Numbered from the stretch's first letter, positions 34,242-43,867 are shown. The stretch: DNA of 64,000 nucleotides from DATBLZ01 sp036555065 (GCA_036555065.1 DATBLZ010000171.1:1-64000); one strand, 5' to 3'. The notes: generated from the sequence alone by a model not told the origin. Program-made: numbers and translations.

Positions 34242-35198
34242 CTATAAGCGATGCGCGAACGTGAGCGCCGCTGCGAGGTTGTCGACGCCGGCGGCGAGCG
34301 CAATGAGCCTATCGAGGCCGAGCGCGACGCCCGCGCACGGCGGAAGCCCTGCTTCGAGCGCCGCAAGGAACGCCTCGTCGAGCGGTGGCGCGGGGCGACC
34401 GGCGCGCCGGCGTACGTTGAGCTCGTTTTCGAAGCGCCGCCGCTGCTCGGCCGCGTCCGTGAGCTCCTGGAAGCCGTTCGCGAGCTCGAGATCGCCGACG
34501 AAGGCCTCGAAGCGCGCAGCGACAGGCGGCGTCGTGTCCTTGATCTTTGCGAGCGCTGCCTGGGTCGCCGGGTAATCGTGCACGAAAGTCACGACACCGG
34601 GCGCGAATCTCCGCACGACGACGGCGCCGAGCGCGAGGTCGAGCAAACCGTCCCCCGCGAGGCCCGCGGGCACATCGACGCCGCGCCGTGACAACGCCTT
34701 CGCGAGATCCGAAATGTCGCCGAGCGGATCGACGTCGAGCGCGCGCACGAACGCCTCTTGGTACGTCATGCGCACGCTTTCGAGCTTGCGACCGCACTCG
34801 CGCATGACGGCCGCGATTAGCGCTTCGACGTCGGCCATGAGCGCTAAGTCGGTGAATCCGCGCCGGTACCACTCGAGCAGAAGAAATTCCGGTTGATGCC
34901 ACCGGCCGAGCTCGCCGTCGCGAAACACGCGGCTGATTTGGTAGAGGTCGCGCGAATGGCCGACGAGCAGCCGTTTCATTGCGTACTCGGGCGATGTGTG
35001 CAAGTACGCAGTGTGCGTCCCGAGGAATCGGAGCCGCGCTTCGATGCTCTCGACGGCGGGATCGGGCGTTGCCGCCTGTGACAGCGCCGGCGTGTCGACC
35101 TCGAGAACGCCGCGCGCGGCGAAGAAGGCGCGCACGCTGGCTTTGACGCGCGCGCGCGTTTCGAGCACGGCCGAGGAAGCAGACGCGTCAAGATGCAT
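34242..35198 (-). CDS. epmA: EF-P lysine ligase EpmA (GenX/PoxA)
   Basis: 318-residue class II lysyl-tRNA synthetase paralogue without the anticodon-binding domain; it ligates beta-lysine to K34 of EF-P. Class II motif 2 is ISRVFRDGELGRWHQPEFLLLEW, motif 3 is GVALGLDRLIALAAG, and VDTPALSQAATPDP marks the N-terminal part. It begins nine bases after psd on the same strand, so it is likely the third gene of a sco-psd-epmA unit, and it faces efp. Confidence 0.94.
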   Translation of the reverse strand: MHLDASASSAVLETRARVKASVRAFFAARGVLEVDTPALSQAATPDPAVESIEARLRFLGTHTAYLHTSPEYAMKRLLVGHSRDLYQISRVFRDGELGRWHQPEFLLLEWYRRGFTDLALMADVEALIAAVMRECGRKLESVRMTYQEAFVRALDVDPLGDISDLAKALSRRGVDVPAGLAGDGLLDLALGAVVVRRFAPGVVTFVHDYPATQAALAKIKDTTPPVAARFEAFVGDLELANGFQELTDAAEQRRRFENELNVRRRAGRPAPPLDEAFLAALEAGLPPCAGVALGLDRLIALAAGVDNLAAALTFAHRL

Positions 35199-35207
35199 TG
35201 CAGCCCC

Positions 35208-36056
35208 TCACGGCGTCGGCAAGGTCCGTCCGATCAGCGCGCCCATGAGCACGCGCTCGCCGCGTGCGAGGCGTCCCTCGAAGCGCATCGTGCCGCGTGG
35301 AAAGAGCGCGATTACCGTGGAGCCCAAGTTGAAGCGTCCGAGCTCTGCGCCTTTGGGCAGGCGCGTGGGCTCGCTCGTCTGCCACGTGTGTGCGGGACCG
35401 CTCGGGATCTCCCCGCGTCCCGTGATGCTGATGCTCGAGACGTTGAGCGCGCCCACGAGCACGACGGCGACGCGACCGAACTCGGCCTCGAGCCAGCAAA
35501 CGACGCGCTCGTTGCGGCAGAAGAGGTTGGAAATCGCGCGGGCCGTCGCGGCGCTGACGCTGTAGCGGTCGCCGGGGATATAACGAGCGCGCAGCAGCCG
35601 TCCCGCGACCGGTGTGTGGACGCGATGGTAATCGCGCGGCGCCAGGTAGATCGTCGCATAGCTGCCGTCGATGAAGGCCTCGGCGTCGGGCGCGCCTTCG
35701 CCGAGCAACGCTGCCAGCGAGTACGTCATGCCTTTCGCCTGGAGCATGCTCTCGTGCTCGAGCGTGCCGAATTCCGTCAACGTGCCGTCGCAGGGTGCGA
35801 CGATCGAGTCGCTGCCTTCGGCAATCGGGCGCACGCCGGGCTTGAGCGCGCGCGTGAAGAATTCATTGAACGACGCGTAGTCTTCGGCGCGCGCGCGAGC
35901 GGCCTCGCTCATATCTACACGATAACGCCGGCCGAACCACCGAATCAGCGGTCTCTTTATCCACCCGATCCGCGTTCTAGACAGGCGATAAACGCATTGA
36001 CACAAGAGGCGTTGCGGGAAGACGCGCTGAAGGAGCGCGCCGGAAGCGAGCGTCAT
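35208..36056 (-). CDS. psd: Phosphatidylserine decarboxylase proenzyme
   Basis: 282-residue membrane-associated proenzyme that makes phosphatidylethanolamine. Self-cleavage occurs in FNLGSTVIALF near residue 245 (LGST motif), giving the pyruvoyl group on the small alpha chain; APRDYHRVHTPVAG holds the catalytic histidine region. The start codon overlaps the stop of the upstream SCO gene (TGATG arrangement read on the minus strand), an unusual partner. Placement beside epmA is also found in other gammaproteobacteria. Confidence 0.95.
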   Translation of the reverse strand: MTLASGALLQRVFPQRLLCQCVYRLSRTRIGWIKRPLIRWFGRRYRVDMSEAARARAEDYASFNEFFTRALKPGVRPIAEGSDSIVAPCDGTLTEFGTLEHESMLQAKGMTYSLAALLGEGAPDAEAFIDGSYATIYLAPRDYHRVHTPVAGRLLRARYIPGDRYSVSAATARAISNLFCRNERVVCWLEAEFGRVAVVLVGALNVSSISITGRGEIPSGPAHTWQTSEPTRLPKGAELGRFNLGSTVIALFPRGTMRFEGRLARGERVLMGALIGRTLPTP

Positions 36057-36679
36057 GGCGCGGCTGTGCTTCTGCCGCGGATGCGTAGGTAGTCCGAGAC
36101 AATGGCTCCTGCATCGTGCGACGTTCCGCCGAAGATAGCGACGAGTGCCGCGTTGGGGTCGATCACGAAGACCGTGCCGTTGTGGACCATGTTGTAATGT
36201 TCGCCATCGGTCTCGACTCTGTGCACGGTCACGCCGAGTGCCTGTATGAGCGGCTCGAGCGCCGCGTCGGAGCCGACGGCGCCGACGAACTGCGCGTCGA
36301 AGTTGCGAAGGTAATCGCGAATGCGCTCCGGCGTGTCGCGATTCGGGTCCACGCTCACGAAGACGACTTCCGGCACGAGGTCAGGCGCCTTTGCCGCGAT
36401 CTCATCGACAGCGGTCGCGAGGACTTGCAGAGTCAGCGGACATATGTCCGGGCAGTGCGTGAACCCGAAAAAAAGCAACCGATGCCGACCGCGCAGGCGC
36501 GCGCGCGTGAATTCCTGACCCGACGTATCGATGAGCGCGAAGTCCGGCAGCGGCCGCGGCTGCGGCAACACCGTGGCCGCCTGCAGAGCGGCTCTCGGTG
36601 CACCCGGCGCGCGGTTGCGCGGGACCATGAACATCACCGCCACGAGCAGCACGAGCGCAACGACGAGGACTCGGAGCAT
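36053..36679 (-). CDS. SCO1/SenC-type copper chaperone
   Basis: Inner-membrane-anchored thioredoxin-fold protein of 208 residues with its domain in the periplasm; SCO proteins deliver copper to the CuA site of cytochrome oxidase or act as thiol reductants. One N-terminal membrane segment (LRVLVVALVLLVAVMFM) precedes the domain. The copper-binding motif is FGFTHCPDICPLTL and the distal histidine is in YNMVHNGTVFVID. No oxidase genes are in view. The ATG at 36679 is used since the longer frame would place about 22 non-hydrophobic residues in front of the membrane anchor. Confidence 0.93.
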   Translation of the reverse strand: MLRVLVVALVLLVAVMFMVPRNRAPGAPRAALQAATVLPQPRPLPDFALIDTSGQEFTRARLRGRHRLLFFGFTHCPDICPLTLQVLATAVDEIAAKAPDLVPEVVFVSVDPNRDTPERIRDYLRNFDAQFVGAVGSDAALEPLIQALGVTVHRVETDGEHYNMVHNGTVFVIDPNAALVAIFGGTSHDAGAIVSDYLRIRGRSTAAP

Positions 36680-36729
36680 CCCGCCTATCACGTGGCGAAT
36701 TATGGCACAACGAGTATGATGCGCGGCCG

Positions 36730-37632
36730 ATGGATCGGCGCGCACTCGAATCCGATTTGGCTCGCGCAGCGTCGTATGAGCAATGGGTTTCCTTGTTGAC
36801 GCGTTACTTTTCGGCGCACGCTCTCGAATTCGGGCACGGCACGGACAATCCCGCAGATGAAGCCTATTGGTTGGTGCGGCACCTGCAGCAGTGGAGCGAC
36901 GCGCCGCTTACGGCCGCGCCGGACCCGATGCTCGCGCCGCGCGCTGCAGAGCTCGCCGAGAAGCGCGCCGTCGAGCGTGTGCCGCTCGCCTACCTCGTCG
37001 GCGAAGCGTGGTTCGCGGGGCTCAAGTTCAACGTCGATGCGCGCGTGCTGGTTCCGCGCTCGCCGCTCGCGGAGATCATCGAGGCGGGCTTTAGGCCGTG
37101 GTGCGACGTCGAGCCGGGCGACCGAATCCTCGACATCGGGACCGGCAGCGGCTGCCTCGCGATAGCGGCCGCAGTGCACTGTCGCGGCGCGCTCGTCGAC
37201 GCGACGGATATTTCCGCAGATGCGCTCGCGGTGGCGGCCGACAACGTGGCTCTGCACGGCGTTGCCGATCGCGTTCGGTTGCACCGAGCGGACCTATTTC
37301 CGCCCGCAGACGTGCGCTATCGAGTTATCATGTCGAACCCGCCTTATGTGCCGGCGGGAGCCGTTGCGGGTCTGCCTGCGGAGTACGGGTACGAGCCGCG
37401 CGTCGCGCTCGATGGGGGAACGACGGGCCTCGAGGTCGCCGAGCGAATCCTGCGCGGAGCAACGCGCAGGCTCGAGCGCGACGGGGTGTTGCTCGTCGAG
37501 GTCGGCGCCGGTCGGGAAGAATTCGACGCGGCGCACCCGCGTCTCGGCGTAACGTGGGTCGAGCTCGATCGCGGTGGCGACGGGGTTTTCGTAGTGACTG
37601 CGGAGGAATTGGCGAGGTGGGAGCGCCTTTAG
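36730..37632 (+). CDS. prmB: Ribosomal protein L3 N5-glutamine methyltransferase
   Basis: 300-residue SAM-dependent methyltransferase of the HemK/PrmB family. SAM-binding motif DIGTGSGCLAIAAA lies near residues 136-149 and the catalytic NPPYVP near 200. The sequence VPRSPLAEIIEAGF is the PrmB-type motif, which separates it from PrmC, and the gene precedes aroC as in E. coli. The last residues RWERL and the stop lie in a degenerate REP unit. Confidence 0.92.
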   Translation: MDRRALESDLARAASYEQWVSLLTRYFSAHALEFGHGTDNPADEAYWLVRHLQQWSDAPLTAAPDPMLAPRAAELAEKRAVERVPLAYLVGEAWFAGLKFNVDARVLVPRSPLAEIIEAGFRPWCDVEPGDRILDIGTGSGCLAIAAAVHCRGALVDATDISADALAVAADNVALHGVADRVRLHRADLFPPADVRYRVIMSNPPYVPAGAVAGLPAEYGYEPRVALDGGTTGLEVAERILRGATRRLERDGVLLVEVGAGREEFDAAHPRLGVTWVELDRGGDGVFVVTAEELARWERL

Positions 37633-37634
37633 CG
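37617..37634 (+). repeat. Degenerate REP unit overlapping the prmB stop
   Basis: GGTGGGAGCGCCTTTAGCGG, a decayed forward unit; its TAG is the prmB stop codon. Confidence 0.6.
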
Positions 37635-37664
37635 GAACAGTCTTCCACACCAGAAGAAGCGAAG

Positions 37665-38747
37665 ATGGCCGGCGATACTTTTGGGCGCTTATTTACGGTG
37701 ACGACGTTCGGCGAGAGCCACGGCGTCGCCATGGGGTGCATCGTCGACGGCTGCCCGCCGGGGCTGCCGCTCGCGGAAAGCGACATCCAGAAGGATCTCG
37801 ATCGCCGCCGCCCGGGCCAATCCCGCTACGTCTCGCAACGGCAGGAGTCCGACACCGTCAAAATTCTATCGGGCGTGTTCGAGGGCGCGACGACCGGCAC
37901 GGCGATCGGCCTGCTCGTCGAGAATGAGGACCAGCGCGAGCGCGATTACACGAAAATCAAAGACAAATTTCGCCCCGGCCACGCGGATTACACTTATCAG
38001 CAAAAGTACGGCATTCGCGACTATCGCGGGGGAGGGCGCTCGTCGGCGCGCGAGACCGTCATGCGCGTCGCGGCCGGCGCGATCGCGCGCAAGTACCTTG
38101 CCGAGAAGCTCGGCGTGCGCATCCGCGGATATCTGGCCGAGATTGGGCATATTCGCCTCGAACCGCGCGATCTCGACAGCGTCGGCGACAACCCGTTCTT
38201 TTCCCCGGATCCGGCCCGTGTCGTCGAGCTCGAGGAGTTCCTGACGCAGCTGCGCCGCGATGGCGACTCGATCGGCGCGCGCATCAACGTCGTCGCGAGC
38301 GGCGTTCCGGCGGGTCTCGGCGAGCCCGTTTTCGACAAGCTCGAAGCGGATCTCGCCCACGGCTTGATGAGCATCAACGCGGTCAAGGCCGTCGAGTTCG
38401 GCGACGGATTCAAGTGCGTGCAGCAACGCGGCAGCGAGCACCGCGACGAGATCACGCCGACCGGATTCGCGAAGAATTCATCGGGGGGCACGCTCGGCGG
38501 CATTTCGAGCGGACAGGACATTCTCGTGAGTATTGCCCTGAAACCGACATCGAGCATTCAGGTTCCCGGACATACTATCGATACGGAAGGCAAAGCGACG
38601 GAAATCGTGACGACGGGTCGGCACGATCCGTGCGTGGGCTTGAGGGCAACCCCGATCGCCGAAGCGATGGTCGCGCTGACGCTGATGGACCATTACCTGC
38701 GGCACCGCGCGCAGAACGCCGACGTCAAGAGCACACTTGCGTTGTAG
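37665..38747 (+). CDS. aroC: Chorismate synthase
   Basis: 360-residue FMN-dependent enzyme of the last common step of aromatic amino acid synthesis. Family signatures are TFGESHGVAMGCIVDGCPPG, DLDRRRPGQSRYVSQRQE and the region RPGHADYTYQQKYGIRDYRG; the active-site histidines are in the first and in GSEHRDEITP. The ATG at 37665 is preceded by GAAGAAGCGAAG. It lies between prmB and asd; normal length. Confidence 0.97.
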   Translation: MAGDTFGRLFTVTTFGESHGVAMGCIVDGCPPGLPLAESDIQKDLDRRRPGQSRYVSQRQESDTVKILSGVFEGATTGTAIGLLVENEDQRERDYTKIKDKFRPGHADYTYQQKYGIRDYRGGGRSSARETVMRVAAGAIARKYLAEKLGVRIRGYLAEIGHIRLEPRDLDSVGDNPFFSPDPARVVELEEFLTQLRRDGDSIGARINVVASGVPAGLGEPVFDKLEADLAHGLMSINAVKAVEFGDGFKCVQQRGSEHRDEITPTGFAKNSSGGTLGGISSGQDILVSIALKPTSSIQVPGHTIDTEGKATEIVTTGRHDPCVGLRATPIAEAMVALTLMDHYLRHRAQNADVKSTLAL

Positions 38748-38756
38748 AAACGACCG

Positions 38757-39779
38757 ATGAGCAAGGCTTACGACGTTGCCGTGGTCGGCGCGACCGGTTT
38801 GGTCGGCGAGACCTTGGTGCAAGTCCTCGAAGAGCGCGGTTTTCCGACCGGCAAGCTGCACGCTCTCGCAAGCGAGCGCTCGGCGGGCGCGACCGTCAAG
38901 TTTCGTGGCGAGGTGCTTCCCATTCGCGCGCTCGAGGACTTCGATTTCGAGGCTACGCAAGTCGCGTTTTTCACCGCGAGCGCGCCCGTCGCGGCCGAGT
39001 TCGCCCCAAGAGCGTCGGCGCTCGGCAACGTCGTCATCGATAGCTCCGCGCATTTTCGTTACGACGAAGAGATTCCGCTCGTCGTGCCCGAGGTCAACCC
39101 CGCGCGGATCGCCGACTACACGCGCCGTGGGATCATCGCCAACCCGGGCTGCGCGACGATTCCGTTGACCGTGGCGCTCAAGCCCATTCATGACGCCGTC
39201 GGGGTCGAGCGGGTCAACGTCGCGACGTACCAGTCCGTATCGAGCGGCGGCCAGTCCGCCGTCGATACCCTCACCGAGCACACCCGCCAGGTCTTGGCCG
39301 GCCTCGACCCCCTGATGCGCGGCAAGGGCAAATGGGTCGCCTTCAACGCCGTGCCGCATATCGACGAATTCACGGCCAACGGGTACACCCGGGAGGAGAT
39401 GAAGATGATCTGGGAGACGCGTAAGATATTGGAATCGCCCCAGATTATGGTAAATCCAACGGCAGTGCGCGTTCCGGTCTTCTACGGCCACTCGGAGGCG
39501 GTGCATATCGAAACTCGAACGAAAGTCACAGTTGCCGAGGTACGCAAATTGTTAAATTCCGCGCCTGGAGTCGTTTTACTCGACGGGCGCGAGCTCGGTG
39601 CGTACCCGACTGCCGCGACCGATGCGGCCGGGCGCGACGGCGTTTTCGTGGGGCGTATCCGTGAAGATCCGTCCCATGCGCGAGGTGTCGATCTTTGGAT
39701 CGTTGCAGACAACGTCAGAAAAGGCGCCGCGACCAACAGCGTGCAAATCGCCGAGATTTTGGTAAATCAGTTTATGTAA
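38757..39779 (+). CDS. asd: Aspartate-semialdehyde dehydrogenase
   Basis: 340-residue NADPH-dependent enzyme that reduces aspartyl phosphate, feeding lysine, threonine, methionine and peptidoglycan synthesis. The N-terminal Rossmann motif VVGATGLVGETLV, the catalytic cysteine C132 in NPGCATIPL and the substrate motif RVPVFYGHSEAVHIE are present. It follows aroC by nine bases and precedes fimV, as in Pseudomonas. Confidence 0.96.
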   Translation: MSKAYDVAVVGATGLVGETLVQVLEERGFPTGKLHALASERSAGATVKFRGEVLPIRALEDFDFEATQVAFFTASAPVAAEFAPRASALGNVVIDSSAHFRYDEEIPLVVPEVNPARIADYTRRGIIANPGCATIPLTVALKPIHDAVGVERVNVATYQSVSSGGQSAVDTLTEHTRQVLAGLDPLMRGKGKWVAFNAVPHIDEFTANGYTREEMKMIWETRKILESPQIMVNPTAVRVPVFYGHSEAVHIETRTKVTVAEVRKLLNSAPGVVLLDGRELGAYPTAATDAAGRDGVFVGRIREDPSHARGVDLWIVADNVRKGAATNSVQIAEILVNQFM

Positions 39780-39808
39780 GGTATCTTTCGGCTGTGTTGG
39801 GAGACTCA

Positions 39809-42800
39809 ATGAGATCACTGGCGCGTTGGGCGGTCCTATCGTTGTCGATCGCCCCGGTCGCAGCGCAGGCCGTGAGCCTCGGCGAAATCGACGTTCGCTC
39901 GGCGCTGAACCAGCCGTTGGCGGCCGAGATAGCCTTGACGGCGACGACCGAAGAGCTCGAGGGGCTCTCGATTTCGCTGGCGAGCCAGGAGACCTTCGCG
40001 CGGTATGGGCTCGACCGCCCGGCCTTCCTGACGAGCCTCGAGTTTCGTATCGGCATCAACCCTGCCGGCAATCGCGCCGTCTTCGTGACCTCGCGCCAAT
40101 CCATCGCCGAGCCCTTCGTCGAGCTCCTCATCGAGGCGAGCTCGAGAAGCGGGCGATTCTTGCGCCAATACACCTTGTTCTTGGATCCGCCGACGCTCCT
40201 GCCGCCCTCGGCTGTGCCTGCACCCGTCGAGCCCGCGCAGACGCGCGTGCCCGAGCAAGGCGCCGGCGGCGAGATTCGGCGACCGGCGCCGGTGCGCGCG
40301 CCGGAAGCCGAGCGCGCTCCGCCGGCAAGTGAGCCGCGGGCGCCGGTGCGCGAACCCGAGGTCGTGACGCCGGCGCCGATTACGACGAGCGCGGCGCCGC
40401 CGGCGCCTCTGCCCGGCACTTACGGCGAGGTCCAGCGTGGCGAAACACTCTGGGGCATCGCGAGAACGCTGCGGCCGAGCGGCGTGACCATGAATCAAAT
40501 GATGGTCGCGATCTACGAGGCGAATCCGCAAGCGTTCAACGCCAACATGAACATTCTGCGGCGCGGAGCCATCCTGCGCATACCGGAATTGAACGAGATC
40601 GAGGCTCTGGACACGCGTGCCGCGACCGCCGAGGTGCAACAGCACACGGATACCTGGCAGGGGCGAGTCGCCGACCAGGAGCCACGCTTGATCCTCGTCC
40701 CGCCGTCGGACGATATCTCCGTAGCGGCGCTCGATTCCGGCAACGCGGATTCCGCGGCCACCGACGCCACCAGCGCGGCCGACGAGACCGCATCCTCCAC
40801 CGCAGTCGAGCCCGGCGACCGCTTGCTCGACGTCGAAAACTCAGAGCTGGCCGCGCTTCAAGACAGTGTCGGTGCCGGGGCCGAGGAGGCGGCAGTGCCG
40901 CCCGCCGCCGGAGCCGACCCCGGGGTCGAGCTCGAATCGGAGTCGGTCTTTGCCGACGAGCCCGCGGTTGCCGGCCAGGAGCCTGCTCCCGAACCCGCAG
41001 TGACCGAGCCGGCGGTTGCACCGCGGCCGGCACCGGCCGCACGCGCCGAGCCGACGCTGCTCGAGACTATCCTCGGCTGGGTGGCGATGCCGATCGTTTG
41101 GATCGCCGCGGGCGCCGTCGTCGTGGTCGTGGGCCTCCTTTTGTTCTTGCGCCGCCGCGGGCGTGCCGAGCCCGAGGACGTCACCGGCAAATGGGAAGCG
41201 CTCGAAGCCGAGCTCGACGACGACGTCGCGCGGGAGGCGACGGCGCGGCTGCGTCGGCAAGCGCAGGACGAGGACTTCGTCGTCCAGGAGCAACCCGCGG
41301 AGCCCGAGCCGCCAGCGCCGCCGGCGGCGGCACCGGCACCGGCGCCGGCGAAAAAGACGCGGGCGTCCGCGGCCTCGGCAGCCGCGGCGGCAGCGAAGGA
41401 GCCCGAGCCCGCCGATCAAACCCTGTCGAGCCAAACGGTCATCAATTTGGACCAGGCCGATCCGATCGCCGAGGCCGATTTCCACATGGCCTACGGCTTG
41501 TACGATCAAGCCGCGGATCTGGTCGCCAAGGCCGTCCAGGCACAGCCGAAGCGCCGCGACCTCAAGCTCAAGCTTCTTGAGGTCTTCTTCGTCTGGGGCA
41601 ACAAAGAATCGTTTCTCAAGACGGCCAAGGGGTTGCGCGAGGAGATCGGGGCCCGGCCGGACGCGGACTGGGACAAGGTCGTCATCATGGGCAAGCAGAT
41701 TTGCCCCGACGAGCCGTTGTTTGCGGCCGCGACCAGGGCGGCCGCGGAAGTCGACGTCGATCTCGAGGCCGGCGATGCTCCCGCGCTCGATCTCTCGTTC
41801 GATGCCGACGAAGGAACCGCAGCCGGGGCCGGCGTCGATCTCGACCTGGGCGCCGGTCTCGACGATCTCTCGCTCGCGCAGAGCGGCGCGAGGGCACAGA
41901 CCAAGCCGGCGGCACCGGCGAAGCCTGCCGGTGGCGGCCTCAACGTAGATCTCGACATCGGCACGCGCACGCAAGCGGGTCTCGAGGCCGCGCTGCTCGA
42001 GCTCGATGAGAAAGCCTCGCAGACGACGCCGGATCTCGAGGATGCGCTCGCGGCCACGCAGGAGTCGCCGACGGCCGAAACTCCGCGCTCGGGCTTCGAC
42101 GACTGGTCGGCGGTCACGATGGAAAGCCCGACGGTCGAGTCGGAGGCGCCGGAAACGGTCGAGCAGTCGGCGTTGCGCGAATCGCCGACGATGGAGACGC
42201 CGACGGTCGAAAGCACGGGGCTGCGCGGCAAGAGCGCAGAGACTTCGGGCGAGTTCACGGCCGAGCTCAACCTCGACGATCTTGGGCTCGATGTCGACGA
42301 CATCAAGGACCTGCCGCAGAATCTCGGCGACGCGGCATCGGGCGAAGAGGAAAGCGATACACGCGAGCAGCTGCAAGTGGGCATCGAGAGCGATCTCCTG
42401 TCCGCCACGGGCGTGACGCAGGTGCTCCACGAGGAAGATCCGGAGATCGAGCACAGCAGCACGGCGATACTCAGCGATAGCGACGCGACGATGCTCGCAC
42501 CGGGTTTCGACGGCGATGGAACCGTACGCACCGAGGTCATCGAGCGGCCGATCGAAACGATGGTCCCGCCCGCCAAACGCAAGAGCGATCTCGACCTCGA
42601 CCTCGATGACTTCTCCGCGGCGCTCCATGGCGGCGACACCGTCGAGCAGCCGCACCCGCAGAGTCTCGAGACAGGAATCTTCCAGAGCGGCGGCTCGACA
42701 CCGATCGATCTCGACATCGGCGCGGACGTGCGCGGTGACGACGAGCCGACCGGCACCGAAGAAGTCGGCTCGGTGGATCCGCAGACGCTCACGGAGGTCG

Positions 42801-42943
42801 GAACCAAGCTCGACCTCGCGCGCGCATACATCGATATGGGCGATCCGGAAGGCGCGCGCAGCATTCTCGAGGAAGTCCTCGGCGAGGGCGATCCCGGGCA
42901 GCGCCGCGAGGCGCAGACGCTGATCGACGCGTTGCCGGCTTAA
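39809..42943 (+). CDS. fimV: FimV-type peptidoglycan-binding pilus/polarity protein
   Basis: 1044 residues. A signal peptide (LARWAVLSLSIAPVAAQA) leads into the conserved FimV N-domain (SLGEIDVRSALNQPLAAEI). A LysM domain lies near 204-260 (GEVQRGETLWGIARTL ... NPQAFNANMNILRRG), a membrane segment near 418-442, and an acidic, low-complexity cytoplasmic part follows. Its Thr-rich stretch near 750-805 repeats the motif ESPTxET/ES. The C-terminal FimV TPR-like cap reads LDLARAYIDMGDPEGARSIL near 1005. FimV supports type IV pilus function and polar localisation. Its position between asd and truA is the standard one. Confidence 0.94.
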   Translation: MRSLARWAVLSLSIAPVAAQAVSLGEIDVRSALNQPLAAEIALTATTEELEGLSISLASQETFARYGLDRPAFLTSLEFRIGINPAGNRAVFVTSRQSIAEPFVELLIEASSRSGRFLRQYTLFLDPPTLLPPSAVPAPVEPAQTRVPEQGAGGEIRRPAPVRAPEAERAPPASEPRAPVREPEVVTPAPITTSAAPPAPLPGTYGEVQRGETLWGIARTLRPSGVTMNQMMVAIYEANPQAFNANMNILRRGAILRIPELNEIEALDTRAATAEVQQHTDTWQGRVADQEPRLILVPPSDDISVAALDSGNADSAATDATSAADETASSTAVEPGDRLLDVENSELAALQDSVGAGAEEAAVPPAAGADPGVELESESVFADEPAVAGQEPAPEPAVTEPAVAPRPAPAARAEPTLLETILGWVAMPIVWIAAGAVVVVVGLLLFLRRRGRAEPEDVTGKWEALEAELDDDVAREATARLRRQAQDEDFVVQEQPAEPEPPAPPAAAPAPAPAKKTRASAASAAAAAAKEPEPADQTLSSQTVINLDQADPIAEADFHMAYGLYDQAADLVAKAVQAQPKRRDLKLKLLEVFFVWGNKESFLKTAKGLREEIGARPDADWDKVVIMGKQICPDEPLFAAATRAAAEVDVDLEAGDAPALDLSFDADEGTAAGAGVDLDLGAGLDDLSLAQSGARAQTKPAAPAKPAGGGLNVDLDIGTRTQAGLEAALLELDEKASQTTPDLEDALAATQESPTAETPRSGFDDWSAVTMESPTVESEAPETVEQSALRESPTMETPTVESTGLRGKSAETSGEFTAELNLDDLGLDVDDIKDLPQNLGDAASGEEESDTREQLQVGIESDLLSATGVTQVLHEEDPEIEHSSTAILSDSDATMLAPGFDGDGTVRTEVIERPIETMVPPAKRKSDLDLDLDDFSAALHGGDTVEQPHPQSLETGIFQSGGSTPIDLDIGADVRGDDEPTGTEEVGSVDPQTLTEVGTKLDLARAYIDMGDPEGARSILEEVLGEGDPGQRREAQTLIDALPA

Positions 42944-42980
42944 GCCCGGGCACCGCGCGCGCCCGCTTCGGCGTAGACGT

Positions 42981-43769
42981 ATGCCGAGAATCGCCTTGGG
43001 TGTGGAGTACGACGGCACCGATTTCGTCGGCTGGCAGCCCCAACATAACGGCCGGTCCGTCGCTGTCGAGCTCGCGGCGGCTATCTCGGCCGTGGCCAAC
43101 GAGACGATACAAGTCCATGCGGCGGGACGCACCGACGCCGGTGTGCATGCGACCGGGCAAGTCGTGCACTTCGACACGAGCGCGACGCGTTCGGCCCGCG
43201 GATGGGCGCTCGGCATCAACTCGAATCTGCCTCCGGACGTCGCCGTCGCGTGGGTGCACGAGGTGCCTGCCGATTTCGATGCACGCCGTTCGGCCATCGC
43301 GCGCCGCTATCGCTACGTCATCGCGTCGTCGGCGACTCGACCGGCGGTTACGCGGCGGTTCGTGTGGTGGCTCCGCGACGTGCTCGACTGCGCGGCGATG
43401 TCGCAAGCGTCGATAGCCTGGCTCGGCGAGCACGACTTCTCCGCATTTCGTGCCGCAGAGTGCCAATCGTCGACGCCGATGCGACGCGTTCACGCGATCG
43501 GCATTGCCCGATACGACGAGCGCGTCGAGATCGAGGTCACGGCCAACTCGTTCGTCTATCACATGGTGCGCAATCTCGTCGGCACGCTCGCGGAGATCGG
43601 TCGTGGCCGCGCTGCTCCGGCTTGGGCGGCGGAGCTTCTCGCGGGACGCGACCGCAGGCAGGGCGCGGCGACGGCCCCGGCTCACGGGTTGACGCTCGTC
43701 GAGGTGTATTACCCGGAGAAGCTCGGGTTGCCACGCCGTGGAGACAGCCCCTTGTGGGAGCGACTTTAG
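42981..43769 (+). CDS. truA: tRNA pseudouridine(38-40) synthase
   Basis: 262-residue pseudouridine synthase acting on the anticodon stem-loop. The catalytic aspartate is D52 in AAGRTDAGVHATGQV; the N-terminus IALGVEYDGTDFVGWQ is typical. The final residues PLWERL and the TAG stop lie in a forward REP unit, so the C-terminus differs from what the ancestral gene likely had. In Pseudomonas trpF follows; here accD does. Confidence 0.95.
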   Translation: MPRIALGVEYDGTDFVGWQPQHNGRSVAVELAAAISAVANETIQVHAAGRTDAGVHATGQVVHFDTSATRSARGWALGINSNLPPDVAVAWVHEVPADFDARRSAIARRYRYVIASSATRPAVTRRFVWWLRDVLDCAAMSQASIAWLGEHDFSAFRAAECQSSTPMRRVHAIGIARYDERVEIEVTANSFVYHMVRNLVGTLAEIGRGRAAPAWAAELLAGRDRRQGAATAPAHGLTLVEVYYPEKLGLPRRGDSPLWERL

Positions 43770-43777
43770 TCGCGATT
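43754..43777 (+). repeat. REP-like palindrome overlapping the truA stop
   Basis: Forward unit (GTGGGAGCGACTTTAGTCGC). Its TAG is the truA stop codon. Confidence 0.85.
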
Positions 43778-43867
43778 GTCCACGGGGGAATCGGCTGACG
43801 CCGCCCCCACAGTGCCCCCGAAGCCGGGCCTGCTATCATTCCTGCCGCTGGGGATTGGGGACCACGC

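Noticed and set aside
40841..43297. Open frame of more than 800 codons opposite fimV and truA
   Set aside because: Antisense frame produced by the codon bias of fimV; it resembles no family.
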